DNA from: Thiosocius teredinicola
Lineage (GTDB): Bacteria > Pseudomonadota > Gammaproteobacteria > Chromatiales > Chromatiaceae
DNA length: 64,000 bases
Assembly (NCBI RefSeq): GCF_002009425.1
Contig: NZ_CP019936.1
Span: forward strand, 2,529,297 to 2,593,296
Reading direction: 5' to 3'
In this document: positions 27,389 through 37,046 of the stretch, piece after piece
Numbering within the stretch: the first letter of the stretch is position 1
Layout of the letters: the number at the start of each line of letters is the position of its first letter
Position numbers and translations under genes: made by a program
The notes under the pieces: model-generated
The model's input: only the letters and a program-made list of their open reading frames with translations
The model's database searches: none
What the model was told of the DNA's origin: nothing

Positions 27389-28336
27389 CTATTGCGCCGT
27401 CCACGCCGGATTTCTGCGAACCATCTGCAAATCCCTGAGCTTTTTCGACGAGGCATATTTTTCGGCCAGTTCAGGATAACCGGCTTCGAGCATCCGCGCG
27501 CATCTCGTATGGTACACACCCCCGACGTCGACGCGTGCGGGACCGGAAGCGCCCAAAGGCCGTTCGTTGATGCCGCCTTCCAACTGCCCTACATCGATGA
27601 ACAACAGCTGGGCCTGCTCATCGATTCCAAACACGTCTTTGTCGACGCCGGCCAACACGGCATCATCGAACGCCAAGTGATGTTCGTACTTGGGTTTCGA
27701 CCGGGCCAGGAACGTGTTGACGGTATCGATCAACTGTCGCGCCGCTGTCTGCGACTCGGCAGATTTACCCTCCCGTGACGCGGCCACGAACTGCTGGTTG
27801 AGATGCAGGCTTGGCATCTCACTCTGCAGTGGAATATCCAATCGGCAAAACGCGGCGCTGTTGGGACCAAACGTTCCGCTGTTACGACGCTCCTCGACGT
27901 AAACGTGCAGTTCGGCGCCCGCCCAATTGAGTTCGCTTGAATGTTCGCCCTGGGGACGGTCCGGATTGGCGTACAACATGTCCATCATCGAGCCCGGCTC
28001 TGCCGGCTTTTCATCCGGCGGCGGAAACGTGACCGTCAGACGGCTGCCCTGCATGGCCGCACGCGCGTTCATCGCGTCGACCACCTGGTCGACGTCGGCG
28101 GCGGTGAGGCCGGCCGGAACAAGATCTATCGCTAAACGTTGGTCGCCGATGTCATCCAGGGTCAGAGACTTTGCCGCCGATCCCTCGAGCACCGGGTACA
28201 GCGCAACCTTCAGACCAGCCAGCGCGGGGGCATCCGTCGGACCGACCCACTTCGCCGTGATCATCGGTTCGTCCGAACAACCCGTCAGGGTCAACAAGCC
28301 TGCCAGCAGCAAACTGGCGCGTATCCATCGCAACAT
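27389..28336 (-). CDS. Putative lipoprotein of unknown function
   Basis: A 315-residue protein with a lipoprotein signal (MLRWIRASLLLAGLLTLTGC, Cys20 after the LTGC lipobox; the next residue is Ser, so outer-membrane sorting is expected). The mature part is hydrophilic and mixed alpha/beta, with VFGIDEQAQLLFIDVGQLEGG and HTRCARMLEAGY near the end. I do not recognise a domain. It lies just beyond the tRNA terminator and probably has its own promoter there. Confidence 0.72.
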   Translation of the reverse strand: MLRWIRASLLLAGLLTLTGCSDEPMITAKWVGPTDAPALAGLKVALYPVLEGSAAKSLTLDDIGDQRLAIDLVPAGLTAADVDQVVDAMNARAAMQGSRLTVTFPPPDEKPAEPGSMMDMLYANPDRPQGEHSSELNWAGAELHVYVEERRNSGTFGPNSAAFCRLDIPLQSEMPSLHLNQQFVAASREGKSAESQTAARQLIDTVNTFLARSKPKYEHHLAFDDAVLAGVDKDVFGIDEQAQLLFIDVGQLEGGINERPLGASGPARVDVGGVYHTRCARMLEAGYPELAEKYASSKKLRDLQMVRRNPAWTAQ

Positions 28337-28416
28337 CTCAATTCTCCATCGTCATTGCCGGCCGAACCCAAATGGCGGCGCGTCGCACCCGGGTGTCCAG
28401 TGCGCGGCCCAGGGCC

Positions 28417-28449
28417 AAAGAAAAAGGGCTTACATTGCTGTAAGCCCTT
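28417..28449 (-). terminator. Terminator of the tRNA-Ala/tRNA-Glu transcript
   Basis: On the minus strand a perfect eleven-pair stem (AAGGGCTTACA / TGTAAGCCCTT, four-base loop) is followed by TTTTTCTTT. It lies seven bases after the encoded CCA of tRNA-Glu. Confidence 0.9.
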
Positions 28450-28456
28450 CTAGTGT

Positions 28457-28532
28457 TGGCGTCCCGTAGGGGAGTCGAACCCCTGTCGTCGCCGTGAAAG
28501 GGCGATGTCCTAGGCCTCTAGACGAACGGGAC
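28457..28532 (-). tRNA. tRNA-Glu (anticodon TTC)
   Basis: A 76-base cloverleaf including encoded CCA. The acceptor stem GTCCCGT pairs with ACGGGAC, the anticodon loop is CTTTCAC, and the T arm is AGGGGTTCGACTCCCCT. It follows tRNA-Ala on the same strand with 16 bases between them. Confidence 0.97.
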
Positions 28533-28548
28533 GTGAAACCGAATTGTT

Positions 28549-28624
28549 TGGTGGAGCCAGGCGGGATCGAACCGCCGACCTCAACACTGCCAGTGTTGCG
28601 CTCTCCCAGCTGAGCTATGGCCCC
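28549..28624 (-). tRNA. tRNA-Ala (anticodon GGC)
   Basis: A 76-base cloverleaf including encoded CCA. The acceptor stem GGGGCCA pairs with TGGCTCC (one G-T pair), the anticodon arm is ACACTGGCAGTGT, and the T arm is GGCGGTTCGATCCCGCC. It lies 80 bases after the glnS stop on the same strand, so it may be read through from glnS. Confidence 0.97.
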
Positions 28625-28704
28625 TCAAAGGAGGCGCGTATGGTATGTCAGTGCGCCTGCCTTGTCCACCCTCTATCGACATTTTTTTGCAAGAAACCGG
28701 TGGT

Positions 28705-30375
28705 TCAGTTCTGGTCGATCTTACCCCAGGAATCGCGCAGCGAGACAATGCGGTTGAACACCGGCTTGCCGGGCTCGCTGTCCTTGCCATCGAGGCAGAA
28801 ATAGCCTTCGCGTTCGAACTGGAATCGCTCATCGACAGCCGCGCCGGCCAGTGCCGGTTCGACCACGCAATCGGCCAAGATCTGAAGTGACTCCGGGTTG
28901 ATATCGTCAAAGAAGTCGCCGCCTTTACCCGGTTCGGCGGTAGTGAACAGACGATCGTACAAACGCACCTCGGCTTTCTGGCCAAGCGTCGCCGAGACCC
29001 AGTGGATGACCCCCCTCACCTTGCGGCCTTCGGGGTTCTTGCCGAGCGTGTCTGGATCGTAGGTACAACGCAGTTCGACGATGTTGCCGGCGTCGTCTTT
29101 GACGGCTTCGTCGCAACGGATCACATAGGCGTTGCGCAACCGCACCTCGCCGCCCAGCACCAGGCGCTTGTATTTCTTGTTCGCTTCTTCGCGGAAGTCG
29201 GCCCGATCGATGTACACCTCGCGGGTCAATTTAATATCGCGACTGCCGAGCGACTCGTCCTTGGGATGGTTGCTGGCCTGCAGGGTTTCCTGCCGGTCTT
29301 CGGGATAATTGGTAATCACCAGCTTAAGCGGGTCGAGCACCGCCATGCGACGCGGTGCCATGGCATCGAGGTGGGTACGGATGCTGTTCTCCAGCACACC
29401 CATCTCGACGGTACCCTCGGCCTTGGTCACGCCGATCGCCTCGCAGAAGCGCTTGATGGATTCGGGGGTATAGCCGCGACGACGCAACCCGGCGATGGTC
29501 GGCATCCGGGGATCGTCCCAACCGGACACGCGCTTCTCCTGCACCAGTTGGGTCAGGCGACGCTTGCTCATCACCGTGTATTCGAGGTTGAGACGCGAGA
29601 ATTCATACTGGCGTGGATGACAGGGAATGCTGATGTTATCCAGCACCCAATCGTACAGTGGCCGATGATCTTCGAACTCCAGGGTACACAATGAGTGCGT
29701 AACACCTTCAATCGCATCCGAGATCGGGTGGGTGTAGTCATACATCGGATAGATGCACCACTCGTCACCGGTTTGATGGTGAACCAAGCCATGTCGAATG
29801 CGGTAGATCGTCGGATCGCGCATGTTGATGTTCGGCGAGGCCATATCGATCTTGGCGCGCAGTGTCTTGCTGCCGTCGGCAAACTCGCCCGCCCGCATGC
29901 GCTTGAACAGGTCCAGGCTTTCATCGATGGGGCGATCGCGATACGGACTTTCCTTGCCCGGCTCCGTCAGGGTTCCCCGGTACTCGCGCACCTCGTCGGC
30001 CGTCAGTTCACAGACGAAGGCCTTGCCGTTCTGTATAAGCTCGACAGCATAGTTGTACAGCTGCTCGAAATAGTCCGACGCAAAACACAACTGATCCCAT
30101 TCGTAGCCCAACCAGCGCACGTCGTCCTTGATCGCCTCGACGAACTCTTCCTCTTCTTTCGCGGGGTTGGTGTCGTCGAAACGCAGGTTGCAGCTGCCTG
30201 GATAATCCTGGGCGATGCCGAAATTCAGTACGATCGATTTCGCGTGGCCGATATGCAGATAGCCATTCGGCTCGGGCGGAAAGCGCGTATGGATCGTCGT
30301 GTGCTTGCCGGCCTCCAGATCCTTGTCGATGATCTGACGGATGAAATTCTTGGGGGTGCTCGGTGCGCCGCTCAT
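28705..30375 (-). CDS. glnS: Glutaminyl-tRNA synthetase
   Basis: A 556-residue class I synthetase that charges tRNA-Gln. Signature [16 protein letters not shown] (HIGH motif) is near residue 33 and the KMSKS counterpart is VMSKRRL near 270. The C-terminal beta-barrel anticodon-binding domains are complete. The E. coli enzyme is 554 residues. Direct GlnRS means the cell need not rely on the GatCAB route for Gln-tRNA. gltX lies upstream on the same strand (35 bases) and the two tRNAs downstream. Confidence 0.98.
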   Translation of the reverse strand: MSGAPSTPKNFIRQIIDKDLEAGKHTTIHTRFPPEPNGYLHIGHAKSIVLNFGIAQDYPGSCNLRFDDTNPAKEEEEFVEAIKDDVRWLGYEWDQLCFASDYFEQLYNYAVELIQNGKAFVCELTADEVREYRGTLTEPGKESPYRDRPIDESLDLFKRMRAGEFADGSKTLRAKIDMASPNINMRDPTIYRIRHGLVHHQTGDEWCIYPMYDYTHPISDAIEGVTHSLCTLEFEDHRPLYDWVLDNISIPCHPRQYEFSRLNLEYTVMSKRRLTQLVQEKRVSGWDDPRMPTIAGLRRRGYTPESIKRFCEAIGVTKAEGTVEMGVLENSIRTHLDAMAPRRMAVLDPLKLVITNYPEDRQETLQASNHPKDESLGSRDIKLTREVYIDRADFREEANKKYKRLVLGGEVRLRNAYVIRCDEAVKDDAGNIVELRCTYDPDTLGKNPEGRKVRGVIHWVSATLGQKAEVRLYDRLFTTAEPGKGGDFFDDINPESLQILADCVVEPALAGAAVDERFQFEREGYFCLDGKDSEPGKPVFNRIVSLRDSWGKIDQN

Positions 30376-30410
30376 GACTAGTCAGTTCCCGCTGGGTTGA
30401 GACTCAATAC

Positions 30411-31811
30411 TCAGGCCTGTTCCTTAATATAGGCAAGCGCTTTGTCGATGCGTCGCAGTGTCGCTTGTTTGCCGACCAGGAATACCGTCAGGTCCAGATC
30501 CGGTGAAGGCGCACCACCGGTCACGGCGACCCGTAGCGGCATCGCAACCTTGCCGAAGCCGACTCCCAGCTCTTCGACCGTATCGGCCACACACTGATGT
30601 ATCGGCTCGCGCTGCCAGTCTTGCAGGGCTTCGAGCTTGTTCCGCACCGCAGTCAACGCTACATCCGGCTCGCCTTTGAACGCCTTCTTGGTAGCGGCAG
30701 GGTCTATCGCGTCATAGTCCTGGTAATAGAAATGGCACAACGTCGCCAGTTCAACCAAGGTGCCTGCCCGCTCGCGCTGCGCCTCGATCACTGCTGCCAG
30801 ATCCGGACCGGTCGACACGTCGACGTGATCGTTCGCCAGAAACTCGCCGACCAACACCGCGAGGCGCGCCGGGTCGGCACCCTTTATATATTGCTGGTTC
30901 ACCCAGACGAGTTTCTCGGTATTGAAGGCCGACGGAGCCCGGTTGACGGCATCGAGATCGAACAACTCAATCATCTGCTCGCGCGTGAACAGCTCCTGAT
31001 CGCCATGCGACCAACCGAGGCGCACGAGATAGTTCAGCAGGGCCTCCGGCAGGTAGCCGTCATCTTTGTACTGCATCACGCTCACCGCGCCATGACGCTT
31101 CGACAGGCGCGCCCCATCATCGCCGAGGATCATCGGCACATGCCCGAATGCGGGCACAGGCCAGCCCATTGCCACGGCCATGTTGATCTGGCGCGGGGTG
31201 TTGTTGATGTGATCGTCGCCGCGAACCACATGGGTAATGCCCATGTCATGGTCGTCGACAACCACCGACAGGTTGTACGTCGGTGATCCATCGGTGCGGC
31301 GGATGATCAGGTCGTCCAGTTCGTTGTTGCTGACGACGATATCGCCCCGGATCAGGTCGTTGATCACCACGTCGCCATCCTGCGGGTTGCGAAAGCGAAC
31401 CACATGCGGCTCAGACGGATCGATGTCCCGGTCACGACAATGGCCGTCATAGCGCGGCTTCTGTTTGTTGGCCATCTGCTCGGCACGTAGCGTGTCGAGC
31501 CGATCTTTCGAGCAGGTGCAACGGTAGGCGTGGCCCGATTCGAGCAGGTGGTCGATGACCTCGTTGTAACGATCGAAGCGCTTGGTCTGGTAGAACGGCC
31601 CCTCGTCGTAGTCGAGCCCGAGCCATTCCATACCCTCCAGAATCGCGTTGACCGACTCCTCGGTCGAGCGCTCCAGGTCGGTATCCTCGATCCGCAGCAC
31701 GAACTGTCCCCCGTGGCGTCGGGCGTACAGCCACGAAAACAGTGCCGTGCGGGCACCGCCGACGTGTAGATATCCGGTCGGACTGGGGGCAAATCGGGTC
31801 TTGATTGTCAT
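30411..31811 (-). CDS. gltX: Glutamyl-tRNA synthetase
   Basis: A 466-residue class I synthetase charging tRNA-Glu. The HIGH-type motif is [15 protein letters not shown] near residue 8 and the KMSKS-type motif ARLSKRHGA near 235. A Cys-rich zinc-like segment, [11 protein letters not shown]...YDGHCRD, is at ~97-128. The coding strand is the same as glnS and tRNA-Glu, so substrate and both enzymes of the Glu/Gln pair are clustered. Length is normal. Confidence 0.98.
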   Translation of the reverse strand: MTIKTRFAPSPTGYLHVGGARTALFSWLYARRHGGQFVLRIEDTDLERSTEESVNAILEGMEWLGLDYDEGPFYQTKRFDRYNEVIDHLLESGHAYRCTCSKDRLDTLRAEQMANKQKPRYDGHCRDRDIDPSEPHVVRFRNPQDGDVVINDLIRGDIVVSNNELDDLIIRRTDGSPTYNLSVVVDDHDMGITHVVRGDDHINNTPRQINMAVAMGWPVPAFGHVPMILGDDGARLSKRHGAVSVMQYKDDGYLPEALLNYLVRLGWSHGDQELFTREQMIELFDLDAVNRAPSAFNTEKLVWVNQQYIKGADPARLAVLVGEFLANDHVDVSTGPDLAAVIEAQRERAGTLVELATLCHFYYQDYDAIDPAATKKAFKGEPDVALTAVRNKLEALQDWQREPIHQCVADTVEELGVGFGKVAMPLRVAVTGGAPSPDLDLTVFLVGKQATLRRIDKALAYIKEQA

Positions 31812-31911
31812 CGAAAGAACAGCAAATTGAGGAAACGCGCAATTCTATCAGCCCCGACGGGATTGACCAGCAGCCAGCAGAAAAACTACTATGCCCGTCT
31901 GCCCATTCTTG

Positions 31912-31986
31912 GGGCGCGTAGCTCAGTGGGAGAGCACTGCCTTCACACGGCAGGGGTCGCTGGTTCGAACCCAGCCGCGCCCACCA
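31912..31986 (+). tRNA. tRNA-Val (anticodon CAC)
   Basis: A 75-base cloverleaf with encoded CCA. The acceptor stem GGGCGCG pairs with CGCGCCC, the D arm is GCTCAGTGGGAGAGC, the anticodon loop is TTCACAC and the T arm is CTGGTTCGAACCCAG. It is divergent from gltX. Confidence 0.97.
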
Positions 31987-32354
31987 GTTTTCCGATCAAT
32001 ATCTCTGCCGAAACTCCAAGGTTTTTCGGAAACCGCATGCCGCACCCTGCCCGGCGTCTGCATTCACCTCGCATGCGTATCTGAGAACGTTCGCCCGATG
32101 GATTGCGCCATCGACGGCGTCAACACCTGCACTCTTCCCCGACGTTCATCACGAAACGTGAAGCCGACACGGGCTCTAGCGTATCTCGCGCACAAAACGC
32201 GGCAGTCGGTGAGCCTGCGTTTCGACACTCCTTTACATTGATCCTGGTTGACAGCCAGGAATCGCTGCATTTCACGTTTGCCGCAAGCGCAAACCCCGGT
32301 GCCCGATCGCAGTAAGACCGGACACCGCCTCGTCGTACCAGCAGGAGTCTCTTC
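31987..32354. other. Intergenic region after tRNA-Val
   Basis: These 368 bases contain no gene I can support. No T-run terminator is obvious for the tRNA. The end carries AGGAG, eight bases before the DUF481 start. Confidence 0.5.
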
Positions 32355-33323
32355 ATGCGCCGATGTCGCTACGCCATGAAACATGTTGCCTTAGTGTTGC
32401 TTCCCCTTTCGGTTTGCTTATCGGCAGTCCACCCAGCCGAGGCCGCAACGATCACGCTGCACAACGGCGACGTGCTGCACGCAGCAGTCACCGCACAAAG
32501 CGAAGACAGCGTGACCATCGAGCATCCCACCCTCGGTACGCTCAAGCTGCCTCGCAGCAGTGTGCGGAGCATTGAGGACAACATCGCGACCGCAGCCGAT
32601 CCACTACCGACCCCGGTTGCCGCGCCCGCTGTCAACGCACGCGACAACGGCCTGCTGGGTATAGGTCTGCTCGAGGGCTGGGAACGCAAACTCGAACTCG
32701 GTGTGAATGGCGCCGATGGCAAGAACAACTACAAGAAGTTTCGCGCCGGCTTCGAAGGTGACTACAAGGACAAAGAGAAACGCTGGGCACTCGACGCCCT
32801 GTACATATACGACGAAGCAGACGACACAACGACCGAAAAGGAGTTTTACGCCGAACTGACGCGCGACTGGCTGCATCCCGGATCGCCCTGGTTCAACTTC
32901 GCCAATGCCCGCTACGACTGGGATAAATTCAAGGACTGGGATCACCGCGCTAACGCCTTTGGCGGTGTCGGCTACCAGTTTCTCGACAATCAGACCTGGT
33001 CGCTGGCGGGACGCCTTGGCTTGGGTGCCACGCGTACGTTCGGCGGTGATCGTGAAGAGTTCACACCCGAATCACTTGTGGGCATCGACGGACATTGGCA
33101 GATCGCCAATGCGCAGCGCTTGAAGTTCCGTTCGTCGTTCTACCCCAATCTCGAAGAATGGGGTGAGTTCCGCAACATCAGCGGCGTCGACTGGGAGATG
33201 AGGATGGCCACCGAGATCAATCTAAGTTTGAAACTCGGCATCGCCAACGAATACGACTCCCTGGCGGAAGATGTCGAAAAGAACGACTTCAAATACTACG
33301 GCGGACTCGTGTGGGGTTTTTGA
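32355..33323 (+). CDS. DUF481 outer-membrane protein (YdiY-like)
   Basis: A 322-residue protein with a signal peptide (cleaved after AEAA, about residue 31). A short N-terminal SH3-like segment follows (ITLHNGDVLHAAVTAQSEDS), then a beta-barrel of the DUF481/YdiY type ending in a terminal Phe (GLVWGF). The barrel shows the usual alternation with Trp/Tyr girdles (RDWLHPGSPWFNFANARYDWD). Such proteins are salt-induced or envelope-stress related in some bacteria. The AGGAG upstream supports this start. Confidence 0.88.
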   Translation: MRRCRYAMKHVALVLLPLSVCLSAVHPAEAATITLHNGDVLHAAVTAQSEDSVTIEHPTLGTLKLPRSSVRSIEDNIATAADPLPTPVAAPAVNARDNGLLGIGLLEGWERKLELGVNGADGKNNYKKFRAGFEGDYKDKEKRWALDALYIYDEADDTTTEKEFYAELTRDWLHPGSPWFNFANARYDWDKFKDWDHRANAFGGVGYQFLDNQTWSLAGRLGLGATRTFGGDREEFTPESLVGIDGHWQIANAQRLKFRSSFYPNLEEWGEFRNISGVDWEMRMATEINLSLKLGIANEYDSLAEDVEKNDFKYYGGLVWGF

Positions 33324-33408
33324 CTACCCCACCCCAGGGGCCGCATCACCCGAGCGCGATGGGTACCACGTAGACGCACGACGCCAACCTACCTTGTAAA
33401 CAGGCTGA

Positions 33409-33933
33409 TTACTGTCGCCCTTGCCTTTCGCGAAACTCGCGCCGCATCCGTGCACGTTCTTCCGGGCTCGCCTCGCGAAACCGCTCGATGCGTTGACGCG
33501 CCTTCTGCCGCTGCTCGGGCGTCATCGAACGCCAACGCGCGCGCAGCTCTTCGCGTCGGCTCTCGGGCAAGGATCTGAACCACGAACGCTGACGGCGGAC
33601 ACGCTGTTTCTCCTCATCGCTCATGGCATTCCATCGCTGCAACCGCTTTTTTACGTTCTGCTTTTGCTCAGGGGTCATCGATCGCCAGCGCTCAAGGTTG
33701 CCTTTGGCCCGTTGCCGCTGTTCCGGTGTCAGCTTTGCCCAACGGGAAGCGCCGGTAACGAGGCGCTCGCGCCGCTCGGCGGGAAGATTGTCCCAATCGT
33801 CGCGCAGCGGTGCCAGCAGGGTCTGCGTTTCGCCATCCAGCTCTCCCCACGCGATACCCTCGGCAATACAGCCCGTTGATGTGCCCAACGCAACAACCAG
33901 GGTCAGCAGACAGGGGATCAACATCGTTTTCAT
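33409..33933 (-). CDS. DUF3106-type secreted repeat protein
   Basis: A 174-residue protein with a signal sequence containing a Cys (TSTGC, possible lipobox) followed by degenerate helical repeats built on R-W-x-x-M-T-P-E-Q-R-Q (for example RWRSMTPEQKQ, RWNAMSDEEKQ, RWRSMTPEQRQ). This matches DUF3106. It is very rich in Arg, Glu and Gln. It is the last of four genes that overlap by ATGA with an ECF sigma gene at the head; in this kind of locus the repeat protein is thought to act in the periplasm. Function unknown. Confidence 0.82.
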   Translation of the reverse strand: MKTMLIPCLLTLVVALGTSTGCIAEGIAWGELDGETQTLLAPLRDDWDNLPAERRERLVTGASRWAKLTPEQRQRAKGNLERWRSMTPEQKQNVKKRLQRWNAMSDEEKQRVRRQRSWFRSLPESRREELRARWRSMTPEQRQKARQRIERFREASPEERARMRREFRERQGRQ

Positions 33934-34163
33934 CGTGCAAGCTCCGCAGGCGGTTGCGCGTCTAACGTGACGTCTGTCGACTCGTCCGCGCTCTTTTCGG
34001 CATCGTCGGCCGGTACTTCCATCGGGTCGGTCAGGCGCCCTCGCTCATCCGGCTCCCAGTCAGCCAGGTACAGCAGTAGCTCAACCGAGGGTGCCGGCGC
34101 TTGTGCGACAGTTACCGGCGCAACGCTCAAGCCGATCATCAGGCCCGCCAGGCGATACCTCAT
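33930..34163 (-). CDS. Small secreted acidic protein of the sigma operon
   Basis: A 77-residue protein with a signal peptide (to about residue 20, VTVAQA) and an acidic tail (LADWEPDERGRLTDPMEVPADDAEKSADES). It overlaps its neighbours by four bases on each side. No Cys. The family is not named here, but small proteins at this position accompany DUF3619 and DUF3106 genes. Confidence 0.7.
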   Translation of the reverse strand: MRYRLAGLMIGLSVAPVTVAQAPAPSVELLLYLADWEPDERGRLTDPMEVPADDAEKSADESTDVTLDAQPPAELAR

Positions 34164-34546
34164 GCAGGCCCCCCGTCATCGCCGCTCAGGTCGAGCCAAC
34201 GATAAAATTCGAGGTCCTCGAGCAGCTCCACGTCGACATCCGCCTCGGCCATTTCGATCCATGGCTCAACCGCATCCCCCGGCTCAACCGGAGTATCCGC
34301 CGACTGCGGGGTCCGCAAGGCGACCGTCACTGCCAGGGCCACCACCGCCATGCTGGCGAACGCGCCAACGGGGATTGCCCATCGAGCACCGAAAAGACGC
34401 TCCCTGAGCGAAAGGCGGCTGCCGGCTGCCTCGATCGCCGCACGGCGCGCCTGCCGCAACCTGGATAGCGACGCTGGGTCGAGCGCATCGCGCTGCGCGT
34501 TCAGCGCCGCCTTTACGACATGCTCAGTTTCTTGATCGTGGCTCAT
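34160..34546 (-). CDS. DUF3619-like membrane protein, probable anti-sigma factor
   Basis: A 128-residue protein with a cytosolic N terminus (residues 1-55), one TM helix (~57-78) and an acidic periplasmic tail. The cytosolic part, LDPASLSRLRQARRAAIEAA, resembles DUF3619. Its position directly after an ECF sigma gene with ATGA overlap, and the single TM, make it the likely anti-sigma factor or regulator; this is inference from context. Confidence 0.7.
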   Translation of the reverse strand: MSHDQETEHVVKAALNAQRDALDPASLSRLRQARRAAIEAAGSRLSLRERLFGARWAIPVGAFASMAVVALAVTVALRTPQSADTPVEPGDAVEPWIEMAEADVDVELLEDLEFYRWLDLSGDDGGPA

Positions 34547-35085
34547 TGTCTCGCCTCCAGGCCTTCACGTAGCCTACTCAATCCGCGCGACAGATGGGTT
34601 TTGACACTACCGCTGCTGCAGCCCATCGCCTGCGCCGTCTGCGCCACGTCGAGTCCTTCCCAGATACGCAACAACACCGCTTGGCGCTGGCGTTGCGGCA
34701 GTTGTCGCATCAGCCGCAGCACCTCTTGCATGGCTGCCTGGTTGTCGGCCGCCACCTCAGGCAGTTCTCCGCGCGGGTCGGCCAACGACTGGATCGGATC
34801 GGCATCCACGGCTTCGTGCCGATCGTCATGCAGCCAGATGCGCCATCGCTTTCGAACCTGCATACGTCTGCCCCAGTCGCGCAGTTTGTTTTGCAGCACA
34901 CGGTAGAACAACGGCGGCCATTCGTCCGGTGACTTGTCGGCGTAGCGCCCGACAAACGCCAGCATCGCATCCTGGACCACGTCCAGCGCCTCGTCACGGT
35001 TATTGGTCGACAACTCGGCCATCACCAAAGCCCGCCGTTCGATATCGGCCAGAAACCGATCCAGCGACAAACTCGACTCATTCAC
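34543..35085 (-). CDS. ECF-type RNA polymerase sigma factor
   Basis: A 180-residue sigma-70 family extracytoplasmic-function factor. Region 2 (residues ~15-85) includes DVVQDAMLAFVGRYAD and RVLQNKLRDWGRR; region 4 (~118-170) includes LRLMRQLPQRQRQAVLLR and AQTAQAMGCSSGSVKTHLSRGL. It heads an operon of sigma factor, DUF3619 protein, small secreted protein and DUF3106 protein, all joined by overlapping start/stop codons. Its promoter and possibly its target promoters lie in the 256 bases before the divergent Asp/Arg repeat protein. Confidence 0.92.
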   Translation of the reverse strand: MNESSLSLDRFLADIERRALVMAELSTNNRDEALDVVQDAMLAFVGRYADKSPDEWPPLFYRVLQNKLRDWGRRMQVRKRWRIWLHDDRHEAVDADPIQSLADPRGELPEVAADNQAAMQEVLRLMRQLPQRQRQAVLLRIWEGLDVAQTAQAMGCSSGSVKTHLSRGLSRLREGLEARQ

Positions 35086-35341
35086 CGCGCCGACCCGCGG
35101 TTCTTCCCGCTTGTATCACTGGCCCGCCTGCCGTCACTGCCCGTCCCCATCGTCCCTTTTTCGTTCTTGTATGAGCTTCAACGCACCGCGTCTCAAACGG
35201 TTGACACACCCGCCGAGGTTTCTGATTCCAGTTCCTGATCGGGTGCCTGTCAACCGATCCCGGCGTACCGCGTTGTAAGGGGTGAAAGCGGTGCAGAACT
35301 GCCCGCCCACTTACCACCAAGCTCTTATCAGGAGACAAAAA

Positions 35342-35668
35342 ATGAACAAATCTATCTACCTGGCCTCGCTACTGCTGATCTTTCCGTTGACGGTCGGCGC
35401 CGCCGATTTCGGCGACCGCGTCGAAAACCGCCTCGATCGGCGCGGCGACAGGATCGAGAACCGAATGGACCGACGCGGCGACGTCATCAACAACCGCCTG
35501 GACCGTCGCTCGCATTGGATGGAAAACCATGGCTATAACCGCGCCGCCAATCACCTCGACCGCAAAGGCGACCGCATCGACCATCGGCTCGACCGCCGCG
35601 GCAATCGTGTCGATGCAAGGCTCGATCGACGGGGCGATCGATTCAACCGGCGTTGGGATCGCCGCTGA
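35342..35668 (+). CDS. Secreted Asp/Arg repeat protein
   Basis: A 108-residue protein beginning after AGGAGA, with a signal peptide (cleaved near VGAA). The mature part is about seven degenerate repeats of N/D-R-L-D-R-R-G-D-R-I-x (for example ENRLDRRGDRIENR, DHRLDRRGNRVDARLD). The charge alternates strongly, as in helical charge-zipper or single-alpha-helix segments. It is divergent from the ECF sigma operon, which makes it a candidate target. No known family is named. Confidence 0.75.
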   Translation: MNKSIYLASLLLIFPLTVGAADFGDRVENRLDRRGDRIENRMDRRGDVINNRLDRRSHWMENHGYNRAANHLDRKGDRIDHRLDRRGNRVDARLDRRGDRFNRRWDRR

Positions 35669-35680
35669 GGCCAATCCCGG

Positions 35681-35716
35681 GGCGGCGGTACCTTGATGAT
35701 TCGGTACCAAGCCGCC
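35681..35716. repeat. Inverted repeat after the Asp/Arg repeat gene
   Basis: GGCGGC-GGTACC and GGTACC-AA-GCCGCC form a stem broken by two bases around a ten-base loop, 13 bases after the stop. There is no T-run, so it is a weak or rho-dependent terminator, or a stability hairpin. Confidence 0.5.
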
Positions 35717-35855
35717 GTCCCGGCACTCGCCACCGCCGCGCTGCCCCAGCGAGCGCCCGCTCAAGTTAGCCTTTCACAGGTCGACAACGCTTCCTAGGGC
35801 TTAAATAGATAACGCTAATCGATCCGAGGTGCGTTAGCGCCGGCTTGGTGAACAC

Positions 35856-37046
35856 ATGAACCTGATCCTGCAAAAGCTGTCCCTGCCGCGTTTGATCATC
35901 GCGCAGACCCTTTTCACGGCACTCGCCATGGGCGGCGGCGCGGCTGTTGCCGTCTCGATGTCGGCTACCGCGACAGAGGTGATGATCGCCTTAGCCATAG
36001 CGCTACTGTTCAGCCTCGGCATGGCGTGGGTGGTGGGTCGACACATCGCTGCGCGAGCAACACATTTCGCCAAGGCGCTCAGCGCGCTGGCGGGCGGCGA
36101 CCTCACACACCGCTGCGACATTCCCGGTAAAGATGAGTTCTCCTGGTTTTCTTACGAATACAGTTGCGCACGCAAAGCCGTGTCGAACATGGTGCAAAGC
36201 ATCCGCGGCGACGTCGAAACGCTGATGAGCAATGCCGAACGCCTGAGCAGCGTGTCGGAAGAGACCAAGCAGGGTCTGGCCAAACAGAACACTGAAACGC
36301 ACGCGGTCGCCACGTCGATGAACCGCATGGCCGAGACGGTTCAGCACGTCGCCGATCACGCCGGGCAGGCAGCTGCCGCTGCCAAAGAGGCCGATCAGCA
36401 GGCCGAATCCGGCAACCGCCTGGTGCACGAGACCCTGGGTGCGATCCAACAGCTTGCCGCGGAGGTCGATCGCACATCAGAAGTGATCGCCAGCCTGAAG
36501 AACGACACCGTCGACATCGGTGCCGTGCTCGAAGCGATCCGCGGCATCTCCGAACAGACCAACCTGCTTGCCTTGAACGCCGCCATCGAAGCAGCGCGTG
36601 CGGGTGAACAAGGTCGCGGATTCGCCGTAGTGGCGGATGAAGTACGCACCCTGGCAAGCCGCACGCAGCAGTCGACGTCGGATATTCAGCGCATGATCGA
36701 GAGCCTGCAGAATCGCGCCAATGAGGCCGTAGCGGCAATGAGCCTCGGCAGCGAACGGACATCGCGCTGCATCGACGATGCAGAGAAGGCCAAAGAGGCC
36801 CTGTCGGCGATCACCACCGCCGTCAACAACATCCACGAGATGAACAACCAGATTGCTGACCAGGCCCAGTTGCAGCGCTCGACCGTTGAGGAGATCAACC
36901 AGAACGTGCTCAACATCAGCGCCATCGCGGCACAGACTGAGAGCGGTGCTTCGCAGACCAGCGAATCAAGTATCGGCACCAACGATCTGGCAAGCCGACT
37001 CGGCCAGGCCGTCGCGCAGTTCAAACTGAACACCGAAGCGGGCTGA
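35856..37046 (+). CDS. Methyl-accepting chemotaxis protein without a ligand domain
   Basis: A 396-residue chemoreceptor. Two TM helices (residues ~14-34 and ~40-60) are joined by only a few residues, followed by a HAMP-like region (~62-115) and the signalling domain. The hairpin tip is intact: ISEQTNLLALNAAIEAARAGEQGRGFAVVADEVR. Lacking a periplasmic sensor, it probably senses membrane state or an internal signal, as proposed for short-loop MCPs. No Che gene is nearby. No C-terminal NWETF-type pentapeptide. Confidence 0.92.
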   Translation: MNLILQKLSLPRLIIAQTLFTALAMGGGAAVAVSMSATATEVMIALAIALLFSLGMAWVVGRHIAARATHFAKALSALAGGDLTHRCDIPGKDEFSWFSYEYSCARKAVSNMVQSIRGDVETLMSNAERLSSVSEETKQGLAKQNTETHAVATSMNRMAETVQHVADHAGQAAAAAKEADQQAESGNRLVHETLGAIQQLAAEVDRTSEVIASLKNDTVDIGAVLEAIRGISEQTNLLALNAAIEAARAGEQGRGFAVVADEVRTLASRTQQSTSDIQRMIESLQNRANEAVAAMSLGSERTSRCIDDAEKAKEALSAITTAVNNIHEMNNQIADQAQLQRSTVEEINQNVLNISAIAAQTESGASQTSESSIGTNDLASRLGQAVAQFKLNTEAG

